From: Deuterostichococcus epilithicus
Lineage: Eukaryota; Chlorophyta; Trebouxiophyceae; Prasiolales; Stichococcaceae
DNA: 64,000 bases
Reading direction: 5' to 3'
NCBI GenBank assembly: GCA_033439295.1
Contig: JAVTLE010000014.1
Coordinates: 1,860,001 to 1,924,000, forward strand
How positions within the stretch are numbered: the first letter of the stretch is position 1; each line of letters begins with the position of its first letter. The position numbers and the translations under genes are program-made. A model generated the notes under the pieces. It was not told the origin of the DNA, did not search any database, and worked only from the letters and a program-made list of their open reading frames with translations. This document shows, piece after piece, positions 46,601 through 56,385 of this stretch.

Positions 46601-49193
46601 CAACTGAGTGATGAAGTGTTTGTGCACCTTGTAGCGCTGCACGCGGGCGTCGAATCGAGGCCAGAACTTCTGTGCGTCTTTCAGAAAGGCCGCTTTCTGC
46701 AGGTTGTCGCGCTGCAGCAGGTTGTCCAGGAACCGCAGCGCCCGCACCAGCACATCGTCCTGCGTCAGCGCACATCCATGTGAGAAGTCATCTGCACTCC
46801 AATGGCTGCACCTGCTCCTGGCTGCAGGTTCGATGACCTCAAAACATGTACACGTGGCGGCTAGTCACCAGGCGGGCATGCTGCGCCGCCAGCGCCGTCG
46901 TGGGCTCTACTTGATGGGCAGTTCCGAATCGTACTGGCAGGAGCTGGTAACGTCTGTAAGAGTGGCAAGAGCTGGTAAACTTTGTAAGAGTGGGAGATCG
47001 ACAGGCCACCAGCGGACCTGGAAGTAGGTGGCGCCCTGGAAGGCAGTCGCAGATGGCCGGATGGACGCGGTGCCGGACAGCAGTGAGCGCAGCACCGGCT
47101 GGAAGCCCACGTTGACGGGGCTCAAGTCCATGAGCGCCAGCCCTGCCACGCGCGCCTGGTGGTCCATCACGGTGCAGCCGGGCGGCATGAAGGGTCGTCC
47201 CGCTAGCAGCTCGTACGCGATGGCGCCTGCCGGAGAGGGGGGCGGGGGAATTCTCGTTGTGCGGCTTGGCCTTAGCGAGACAGAGGGCGCACTCCCATTG
47301 CGACACATCGCTCACCAGCTGACGGCAAGGAGTGTACAGGTCAGGTCATGCACGCCAGTTGGTAACAAGTGCGCGGACCAGTCTTCGAGTATACAGGAGC
47401 TGCCTGGGGCTGAGGGGTCGCTGCAGGGCGACAGCAGCGCGACAGCAGGCGGCATGTCAAGAGCCGCACCCAGCGAGAACATATCGGAGGCGGGCGACAG
47501 CGGCGGCGGCGCCGAGGCGCCATTGCTGGTGATCAGCTCCGGTGCTACGTAGCCCAGCGGCGGCGCCGCCAGCCGCCTCGAGGCGCTCATGTCCACGAAC
47601 TCGAAGGTGCGGCTGCCCGCCGCCTCGTCCACAGAGTACTGCACCTGTGAGAGGGACAAGGCGCTCCATGCATACATGTCCACGCCTGCTCCAGCACTTC
47701 CGAGCAGTCAGGGTCGAGTCAGAAGGGGGGAAAGGAACATGATGGTTTCAATGCCATGTGCACATACCAGGACGTCGTCCAAATGAGAGTGAAGCTATGG
47801 TATCGAACAGGCAGATGCTGCCAATCCGAGAATCAAGACGAGGCGTAACGGCTGCGACGTGCCTGGACGCAGAATGCCAGCGAGGCGAGCTTCCAGGCGC
47901 CGCCGCCGGTCAGGAAGATGGCCTCCGGGCACAGCGCGCAGTGCACCAGGTTTGCCTCTGCATGCAGGAACTGCAGCGTGTCCGCCACCTGCGGTGCGGC
48001 ACAGACTTCCTGTTCATTCGGCTTCACAGTCTCGACTTTGTACGATGCACAATGGCGGCGCCACCAGTCTTGCCCAGGGTGAACACCCCAAGCCATGTGC
48101 AAGAGGTGCTCGCAGAGGATGGATCTCAAACAAGCAAGTCGTGAAGTGCCGCGGAGTGGTGGCGGCACCTGCAGCAGGCCGTGCTTGCGCTCCAGCTCCG
48201 ACATCTTCAGGCCCTCGTGCGGCGCCGCCGCCGAGTGCGGCAGGCCGTCGCACTCGCGCAGCACGTTTGACAAGGACAGGATGATGGGCTCTGTTACCAG
48301 CACCATCTGCAGGCATTTGTGAGTGGACGTGACTGATGCAGCGTCGGTCGCAGGCAGCTGTTGGCCGCCAGTATTCTTGCGGAATGGTGATGCACGACAC
48401 CGTCCGTTCAGAGGTGGAAGGCCCATCCTGCACAGATTCAGGCAGAGGCCTGACCAGACCGCGCTCACGGGACAGCCCACCTGGTTTCGGGTCTCCTCAA
48501 ACGGCTCCACCAGCTTCACGATGCCTGCAGTGCGCACATAGATGTTTTGAGGCTCCTGACTTGGCACACGATCTCGCAGTGCAACAGGTCACTTCCAGCC
48601 GGCAGGACGGCACACCTGGGTGCTTGAGGCGCGTCATGTTTGCAGCGTCCCTGCATGGACAGGCCGGCGGTTCAGAGTCATCTTGCACTGAGGCAACATG
48701 CTGAAGCCGTGTGCCGTCGCATGGCTCCTTGCACATGAATGGACCTATTTGCCCATGTCAACGCCGCTGTCGGAATGCGCACTTTCGGCACAGCTCCAGG
48801 AACTCCTCCCATACGCGTTGGCTGCCGGCGAGCCGCATGTCATCCGGCGGGCGCTTGTCCAGGAACCAGACGCTGACAAGGGCATTTGCGGCGCCCTCCC
48901 GCTTGCACCGTGCGGTATGGATCTTCCACAGGCAGCCTGGGCCGCCACTGGACGTCTGGGCACCGACGGTGTAGTCTCGCAGGACCTTGGCGCCCACTAC
49001 CTGTGGCCATGTGTTGGCGCCATTCTGAGGGGTTGCCGCTCGTGCGAGCGCAAGCGGAGCGCAGCACGCATGCTGATGCAGCAGCAGAGCCGGTGCGCCG
49101 TCATACACGCACCTGAGATGACAGGTCCTTGGCGTATGTGGCGCCGGTCTGCACCGCTTGGCCCAGGGCCGCTTTGAGCGACTTGAAATTCAT
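43664..49193 (-). CDS. SCY1-like pseudokinase, SCYL2/CVAK104 type
   Basis: Starts MNFKSLKAALGQAVQTGATY (ATG at 49193) and then VLRDYTVGAQTSSGGPGCLW KIHTARCK, the SCYL2-type N-lobe beginning. The pseudokinase part continues NMTRLKHPG, IVKLVEPFEETR, MVLVTEPIILSLSNVL and LQFLHAEANLVHCALCPEAI FLTGGGAWKLASLAF. The catalytic loop is HCALCPE instead of HRDLKPEN, so it should be inactive as a kinase, as in SCYL2. Then come GYVAPELI, AIAYELLAGRPFMPP and HEAT-like helices (FLDNLLQRDNLQKAAFLKD, PPLLAELRNEALQALVLPLV, LAMGKLLPAIEVDEAQKM). The C-terminus is Gly/Ser/Ala-rich with FGDFGDFGL-type motifs and ends QDSAFDSLI; DF/FDSLI motifs suit clathrin-adaptor binding. SCYL2 acts in clathrin-mediated traffic between trans-Golgi, endosome and vacuole. 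About 16 exons; small exons between 48.7 and 48.2 kb are approximate. Confidence 0.88.
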
Positions 49194-50213
49194 CCTTACT
49201 TCGGTTCACTTCGAAGTCTTTCGATGCCAAGGTGCGGCACAGTACCGAAGAAGTTTCTGAGTGGAAGCACACACGATTGTGCTGGTGCGCGAGGCCAGAG
49301 CCGTGCGAGTCCCAGTTGCACTTTGACAAAAAACCAACTCCCACAAGTTGTATTTTCTCGTCAGATAATGGCCACGCCAAGCCCGGACGTCTGGTACTTT
49401 TCAGACCTGCATCTCGTTATGGACGTGGCCATCACTCCCTGTCATCAAGGATTTCTCTGTTCATCTGCACAAACGCTCCTTTCTGTCTGACAAGTGTCGG
49501 GGTCTGACAAACCCGGCGGATTAGCTACCTGAAGCCTTTCAGTCAACATGTGTAAACTCGCCACTGAAATCCCTGATATGTCAGCAATCCTGGCAGCTGG
49601 CACACCTTGCAGGCTGCAATTCCCTCGCAGCAGCCTTTGCAACTGACTGTCGATCCCTCCGGCAGTGCGTGTGCCACTGAGCGGCCGCACCCACGTAGCG
49701 TCGAAACAGTTGTGACTTCGCGGTGCTGGTCAGCGACGCCCTCCTACACCGGCAGCTCCGACAGACCTGGAATCACGATTTGGCAGATCCACTTGCCGCC
49801 GTTGCTGCTTCGCGACAACTTCCCAGCCCATGCTCCCGAGGCCGCGGGTTCCCAGGCCGGCTCCGCCACCTGGACGCATACGTCATTTTTTGTTCGCTCG
49901 ACCGCAACAGCTGTCAGCAAGACCCCTCGGGAGAAAGGTGCCAACCCACTCTAAAGCCTGCGATTTTTCGTGGAGAGTTTTGGCCGTTGCGCCTGCCGCT
50001 TTCGAGCACCGATCGTGAATGTCTGGCCTTTTGTTGTCGGTCTTCCAGCCGGCTGTCCGCCGAAGTGCAGCCCCATGAATCGACGCACAGCGGGATCACG
50101 ACTGGCGCATGTGTGATTGTGGAGCACCTCTGATCCTTCACTCTCATGCGTTGCCGCGCGCCAGGCCGGGTTGGTGCGCGGGCGAGACTGGGGGTGATGC
50201 CCGCCCCTGCGCA
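49194..50213. other. divergent intergenic region, SCYL2 / CCCH gene
   Basis: 1 kb between the two starts. Frames here lack domain or exon logic. It should contain both promoters; no clear TATA box is seen. Confidence 0.4.
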
Positions 50214-52785
50214 ATGACTGTCGCCTTCAGTAGAGGCCTGGCAGCGGACGGCTTCGGCTCCATGGAGCGCAGGGGGTCCTTTAATGAGCCTCATCACGGC
50301 GGGCGCAATGCGCAGCACATGCCTCCGCCCGGGGTCCCGCCCGGGGACTTTTCTCCGGGCTATGGTCAGCAGTTTGTGTACTTTTACGGAGGCCCGCCCC
50401 AGCACATGGGCCAGCCTCCCGGCGGCTACCCGCACCAGCCTCAGCCCATGCCCTTCCAGCCGGGTATGCGACCCTTCCCAGCACCAGGCTACCAGGCCCC
50501 CATGTGGTATGGTCCGCCTGCGTACGTGGACCCGGCCACCGGCGCGGTGCATGCGGCCGGTGGCCACCGCGTGGGCCAGCAGCCACGCCCGATGATGCGG
50601 CCCGGCATGCCCGTCATGCCGGGCATGATGCTGCCGGGCATGCACCCGCCGCCGCAGCAGCATGCGCACGCGCGGTCGCTGCTGCCACAGCAGCAGCAGC
50701 AGCAGCATCAGGCGGAGCGGCCGCCTCCGCCGCGGCAGAAGTTCCTCATCCCTGGCAACGGCGTGCGCAGCAACAGCACTAGCAGCATCAAGCGCGGCAG
50801 CAGTTCCTCGGTGCGGTCCCTGTCTGAGGACTTGGGGGACCGGCCCCCCTCGGCATCGGCGGCGCCGGCAGCACCACCGCAGCAGGACGTCAGCAACGCG
50901 CACGCGCCCTGCGCCTTCTTCCTGAAGACGGGCACCTGCGCATATGGCGACAGGTGCGCGTTTGCGGCTTTCTGCATGCGATGGGTCTCGTTTGCGGCAC
51001 AGCGTGCCTGCTCCGTGTGCTTGCTCGAGTCTGTGGATGCGATCGGGCCTTCGTGGCCCTCACAGGTGCAAGTTCCAGCACGCACCGCCGGGCACGTCGA
51101 TGGCGATGCTCAACTCGCTCGGGCTGCCGCTGCGGCCAGGTGATCAGCTGTTTAGGAAATGCTGCTGGAAGGTTTTCTTTGCTGGAAGGTTTTCACTGTG
51201 CATTCTTGACATATCTGTGCAAGCATCCTGAACGTCGTCACATCACCTGATCAACCGTCGTTCGTCGCTCCAACACGCAGGTCAGCCAGAGTGCCAATTC
51301 TACTCCAAGCACATGCGCTGCGGTTTCGGCGCCAGCTGCAAGTGCGCAATGTCGCCTCGTGCCTATCACATGGCGCCTCGCTAACTTCTTTCCTTTGGCC
51401 TTCATCTGCCCGAGAATGCACTTTCTCGCCACAACTCGGGGCTGATACGAGAAGCTCCTGCCTGCAGATACCACCATCCGGAGCCGCCGGGCCACCAATG
51501 GCCCGGGGCGGCCCACTCGCCATATCCCATGTTTCCGCACCCGCAGATGATGATGCCCATGCTGACACCCATGCCGCTGACGCAAGGCATGCTGGGACAG
51601 GACGCCCGAGGCTCAGGTGCTCATTTTCGCCATGACTTTAGTAAATGTCAGGTCTCCTGACACTGACTGTCTCCTGACGCTGTTTGTTGCTTGGCAGGCT
51701 GTCGATTGTGGCCGTGCAGTTTGTGTCATGACCGACTTAGCTTTGAAACACAATTATTTGCATGCAGGCATGTCGGAGACGAGCACGACAGTGGGCGGCA
51801 CGTCTGTGCGCACCGTTTCCAGCTCGTCGGTCCTTGAAGAGGCATCCGCACCGGCTCAGGTTTGTGCCTGCCTTCACGTCTTCCACTCCGACTGAGCAGT
51901 AGGCCATTTCTGGGTGTCAGTAGATCGACATGCAGCAGACGCAGGCGAGTTGCTTGGATGAGGCAATGTGAATGTCTCTGCAGATCTGCTGTGTAGCCTG
52001 TCTAACGAACAGCACACGTCGTGCACGTACAGCGAGGGACCACTCGGCGGCGCAGCCGCCTCAGCCAGGGCAGGGCCGGAGATGGCGGCTTGCCGCTGCC
52101 GCACCCGGCCCTGCAGGTAGCCGCGCCATCGCTGGCCGGCCCACGGCCGGTGGTCCTGCCGATTGGCGTCGACGATGTCATCGTGCACGAGTCGGTGGAG
52201 CAGCCCGTTTTGTTCGAGCTGCAGCCTCCGACAGAGCAGTTTCTGGCAAGTGCGGCGCCGCAGCCGCAGGCCCCGCATGCTGCCGCCGCACAGCTGCTGG
52301 TGCAGGCGCTGCTGCCGGAGGCAGTGTCACAGGCAGAACCGGAGGCGGTTTCCTCTGCCCAGGCGCCGCAGTCCGTTGCTCCTGCCGCTTCAGGCAGCGG
52401 CCAGCTTGCCGCCGCAGCAGCAGCAGTGCTGGCGCCTGGCAGCAGCGTCGACACGGCTGACATGGTCGCTGCCGTAGGCGAGGCGCTCGCGGCGGATGTG
52501 CCCACAGTCGCGGCGGCAGCGTCAACGGGCGAGGTAGCCACTGCGCCTGTCCACGAGACCGAAACACCGTCGCCGTCGGCACCTCCGTCGCCGCCAGCAC
52601 TCCAGCTGGCGCAGCAGGCCTCGCAGCCGTCAGGAGCGTTGACGCAGGCAGCCGGCACGACAGACGCTGCGGCGCCGCAAGTGGCGACGGATGGCAATTG
52701 GGTGGCGGCAGCGGAGGAGCTGGATCGGCTGGAGGTGGAAAGCTCTGACGGATCGTACTGCTCTGCAGAGAGCCAGCATGGCTGA
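50214..52785 (+). CDS. tandem CCCH zinc-finger RNA-binding protein
   Basis: Exon 1 (50214-50953) is rich in Pro/Gly/Met/Gln with a CAG-encoded glutamine run at 50688-50705. It ends in a first CCCH finger completed in exon 2 (51066-51139): CAFFLKTGTCAYGDRC KFQH, spacing C-x8-C-x5-C-x3-H. Exon 3 (51281-51341) joined to exon 4 (from 51467) gives a second finger, CQFYSKHMRCGFGASC KYHH, with the same spacing. Downstream exons hold PMFPHPQMMMPMLTPMPLTQ and a long Ala/Pro/Gln/Ser-rich tail ending LEVESSDGSYCSAESQHG. This CCCH type in plants binds RNA and sits in the nucleus or stress granules; some bind DNA. Flanking regions look disordered. The start at 50214 is the first ATG in this frame. The exact target is unknown. 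Confidence 0.9.
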
Positions 52786-53312
52786 CGCCCCCCTGAACAC
52801 GGATGGCTGACAGTGCTGGGCATGCACAATGTTGTGCCGTCAATGGCCAGTCGAACATGGATGCGGTTCGGATGTCCATAGACAGGTTCTCTTTGCCATC
52901 TGCAATGGGTCAGCAGGCAGCCAAGACATTCTGTGGCTGCACATCTTTGTTGTGTTGTTGCCCGTGTACTATGCTTGCACAGCATTGATTCTGCTGTGAC
53001 ATATATATAAGTCTGAAGGTCCCGTGCATGTCCAGTACTGCGCCACCTTGTAGAATCATGTGACATGCTGCCACACAGGCATCGATCCTGATCACACAAG
53101 ATTCACTCAGAGCAATATTTCCGTCTTCCGCTGGAGAGATGTGTCGCCATGTGCTGTGGCCGACCAAACTGATCGTCAACGCAGGGACGGCACAGTGAAG
53201 GGTGTTCAAACTTTCAACGACCACAAATCCGCTGCCTGTGCAAAACCTCTGAGACGTACCGACATCGAAAGGGCACTGTACAGCCATCACCAAAGGTCCC
53301 TGCCTTCCTGCT
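52786..53312. other. convergent 3' intergenic region
   Basis: This gap lies between the CCCH (+) and WW/CCHC (-) stops. TATATATAA occurs at 53001-53009 but no gene start follows it convincingly. A 157-codon minus frame (52910-53383) looks like chance. Confidence 0.4.
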
Positions 53313-54521
53313 TCAGGCGCCAGCCTTGGGCATCTGCCATTGCACCTGCTTTGTCTGTGAGAGGCAGGCACAAAGGAAGGCATCAGACAGACCTCGGCAC
53401 AGGCATAGATCCTTGTCAGAGCGTTGCAAGGCGTGTCCTACACCCCAGTGCGTCTCGGAGCCTCCAGCAAAGCAGCCAGACTGGCCATCAGCATACCCAG
53501 ACACCGCGCTGCTGGAAACTTGGAGTGGCCCGTGGTCGACGTCACTGTTCTCACCTGCGTGTGCCAGAAGTAGGTGCGCCCCTGCGCGTCCTTCGCCCGC
53601 GCCCAGCCGGGCGGCAGCTCCCCCTCCTCCGTCTTGGGCTTGGCCGCCGGCGCCGGCGCCTTCGCCGCCGGCTCGCCCTCGGCCGGGGCGTCCGCCGGCC
53701 GCTTGGCGGCGCCGCCTGCCTCCTCCGCAGCGCCCGCCGCCGCCTCACTGTCCTTCAGCATCTGCGCCGCCTTTTCCGTCATCGCCGCATAGTCGAAGCC
53801 CATCGACTCCGCCCGCATCTGCGCTCGGAGGGTTTTGCGTCGGCTTGTCTGGCCTCCCACAGGTCAAGGCTGTGTGCTCGCAGGCTGGGTGCTTCCACCT
53901 CTGCGAGACAGCGGAGCGCGCGCGCACTGCAGTCGGCCCGGTGTCCGGAGCTTCGTCAGCACTGACGGTTCCTGCACACACTCGCACCATGCAAGAACAA
54001 ACTCCAAGCACCTTGGCGTACTGGCGGGCTCGCTTCTCCAGGTCTTCTAGGTCCACGTTCTTTCCCTTCTTCAGGGCCTGGTAGTCCGACTCGTAGATGG
54101 GCTTCTTCAGCCGGAAGGCGTCATCGCCGTAGATTTGCTTCCAGTTGATGGTGCCATTCGTGCAGTTCACTGCCTGGTGCCCCAACTGTGTGAGGGGGGA
54201 CAAGGATGAGATCAAGCTGATGTATATTTTTGTCGGTCAGGAGAGGCAGAAGGAACAGAGGATGCGGGCGCCATTGTTCGAAGTCAGCAGGGGGTCCGGC
54301 GCAGCAGCGCCTGCACACCTGGCCGCAGATGTTGCATGCGCTCGGGTGCCTGCAGGTTCACGGAATATCGGCTTACACGATGGTCACGAGCCTCGGGGTC
54401 AAAGCAAGACATGTTGTCCCTGGAATGCGCATCTCGACATGCAGCACTGATTGCCCTTAGCTCAGCGGCCAGAAGAAACTTGCCAGTTTGGATCGCGCCG
54501 CAGCTTGTGGTGGAGCTGCAT
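53313..54521 (-). CDS. zinc-knuckle (CCHC) and WW-domain protein, probable splicing-related factor
   Basis: The N-terminal exon (54521-54484) reads MQLHHKLRRDPNW and joins DNM at 54419 by a GC-AG intron with donor GCAAGT. A zinc knuckle follows, formed across an intron: CNICGQ|LGHQAVNC, spacing C-x2-C-x4-H-x4-C. Then come NGTINWKQIYGDDAFRLKKP IYESDYQALKKGKNVDLEDL and a Glu/Ala-rich stretch. A C-terminal WW domain is also split by an intron: LPPGWARAKDAQGRTYFWHT Q|TKQVQWQMPKAGA. WW plus knuckle proteins with this NGTINW block occur in plants and resemble PQBP1-type splicing factors; the role is inferred. The joint between the second exon (near 54.4 kb) and the CNICGQ exon is out of phase as read; either a different donor is used or a base is wrong. 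Confidence 0.78.
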
Positions 54522-55260
54522 GAGCGCACGGGCACCCCTGTCAGTTCGGGTTGCTGAGACATGATGGACGATGCAATGAGCACCTGCAAAGCAGACACGC
54601 CGCATTGCACCACAGCAGCGCTAACCTCCATTCCGCCGCGGGTCCCGCTAGCTCGTCAGGCCACCAATAAGTGCTCCCAATTCTCGCAGAGCCTTGAGAA
54701 AGCTGGTTGATTCTAGGCCTCGCTCACGGATGTCCCTGCAAGGGTCCAGAGCAAGGCCTCAGCCAGGAGTTGCGGAGCGTGTCAGTGTCAAGCGTTCGTG
54801 CAGGCATAGTTATGCTGATTCAGAAGAAGTTTCAGAAGGAAGCGGAACCTTTAGGAACTGCAGGTCACGCCTCTAGGCTGCGAAGTGTGGGGCGACTCGG
54901 AGTTGGCAGGGTGTGCCTGCCGAAACGCCGTGACACACCTCAAGTGCCTGCGACACTGTCCGTCGAAGCAGATGCAGTGCTGTGCGAAGTTTGCCAAGTA
55001 CAGTTTGTGCGGGTGCGGGGGGCCATCTGCAATATTCAGTCTGTTCTTCCCCTTGCAGGAACGCAACCTCGCTCCGAAAATTCTGCAACAGAAGGCCCGC
55101 ACCGGTCCGCACGCGATCACATTGTTTGCCGAGGGCAGCACTCGAGCACACGGTCGTTTCCAGCTGATCCCAACGCACGCCGGCGGGTGAAAATCCCTCT
55201 GACACAGCAGGCCTGCCTCGAGGCCGTCCCTCCGTTCCGGCTGCAACGTGACCTTCTCCG
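54522..55260. other. divergent intergenic region
   Basis: About 740 bases between the WW/CCHC start (-) and the small membrane-protein start (+). No motif or RNA gene is recognised. Extra 5' exons of the small gene could lie here but cannot be shown. Confidence 0.35.
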
Positions 55261-56118
55261 ATGCATGGCAAAGTAGTGAGCCAGGCAAAGGTGTTCGGTG
55301 CCCTCGCGGCATCGTTCCCTCTGGCGTACGTGGTCTGGCAGACCCAGGTGAGCGCAACCAGCGGCGCCACAGGCTCTGTGGCATCCTGTCCTGGCAGATC
55401 AGGTCAAGTACGACTCAATGGCGCTCTGACCTGCTGGCTCAATATCGCAGGTGCACCTCCTCGGACATCCGTCCCCGGAGACAGGTCAGACATGAGCCGC
55501 CCCTAGGTTTGGTCCGCGGACTGAATGGCGGCATGTGCAGCCAATGTAATCACACAATTGCCACTGTGCATCCGCTGTCCAGCCACAGTGACCCTGGCGC
55601 ATCGTTCTGCTTCGCACGACTGGAGCGGCGTTCGTACTCCTGTAGCTGCTGACGCTTCATCGCTCAATATGCAGGCTCTGACCAATGGCAGGCCAAGACA
55701 CGGCTCCTGAACCTTTCGAAGGTGTGGTCGGGCACAGAAAGCCTGATTGCAAAGTTTGGCCGCCTCACATCGCGTTAAGGCAAGCACCCAGCAGACCGCC
55801 GACCTGAGCCCATTCTTCTGTGCATGGCAGGAGAGGGAGGGTGACCCAGACCAGCCGATCCTGCTGAACCCATTCCGCACTGGAGGTGGGCCGACTCTGA
55901 GATGCTGCTAGTGGAGTCCTGCTCAGGCATGCATGCAGCTGTGAGTTTGCGGCAAAACCCCTGCGAGCCAGGTCGCTATGTGGCCACCAACAAGGTGACG
56001 TACCAATACTGGCGGCTTTCCTGCTTCTCTGCGACTGAAGCTGCGCACCTGGCGTCATGCAGTGCCGGCAACTGTGCGCTCGAAGGAGGACCTGCCAGAC
56101 CTGGATGACGACGAGTGA
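55261..56118 (+). CDS. small single-pass membrane protein, unknown function
   Basis: Exon 1 from ATG 55261 reads MHGKVVSQAKVFGALAASFP LAYVVWQTQ, one clear hydrophobic helix, and ends with a GTGAGC donor. Further exons that keep phase are VHLLGHPSPET (about 55452-55482), GSDQWQAKTRLLNLSK (about 55674-55720), EREGDPDQPILLNPFRTG (about 55830-55887) and VPATVRSKEDLPDLDDDE with stop at 56116-56118. The product is about 90 residues: a short polar start, one membrane helix, and a charged C-terminus ending in an acidic DLDDDE. I do not recognise the family. Size and layout resemble small organelle inner-membrane proteins, but this is only a guess. The third donor (AAG|GTGTGG) is chosen by phase. Confidence 0.55.
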
Positions 56119-56385
56119 GGGGCCAGCGGGCAACACACACACATGTCCACCAGCTCCCAATTCATGCGTTCAGCTGGGCAGGTAGCAAAACACTTACGAG
56201 ATTGCGACGAGGAAGTTCAAGTGAAATTTCGCTTGGTCCATGACGACTGTTCAGGCACTGGCTGGAGCGCCCGTGCACACTGGTGTTTGTGGAGCATACT
56301 TGCTTGCCAGGGATTCAGAACCAACCTGCAGAACACCTCCGCACGCAAGATAGATCTGGCACATTTGCGCCCACTGCGACACGAT

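Noticed and set aside
49914-50903. 329-codon minus-strand frame
   Set aside because: It is antisense to exon 1 of the CCCH gene and Arg/His-rich only because of the Pro/Gly/Gln codons opposite.
53001-53009. TATATATAA as a promoter
   Set aside because: It sits between two convergent genes and no supported start follows it on either strand.
52002-53099. 365-codon minus-strand frame
   Set aside because: It is antisense to the Ala/Pro/Gln-rich tail of the CCCH gene. The Ser/Ala/Thr composition is a mirror effect.
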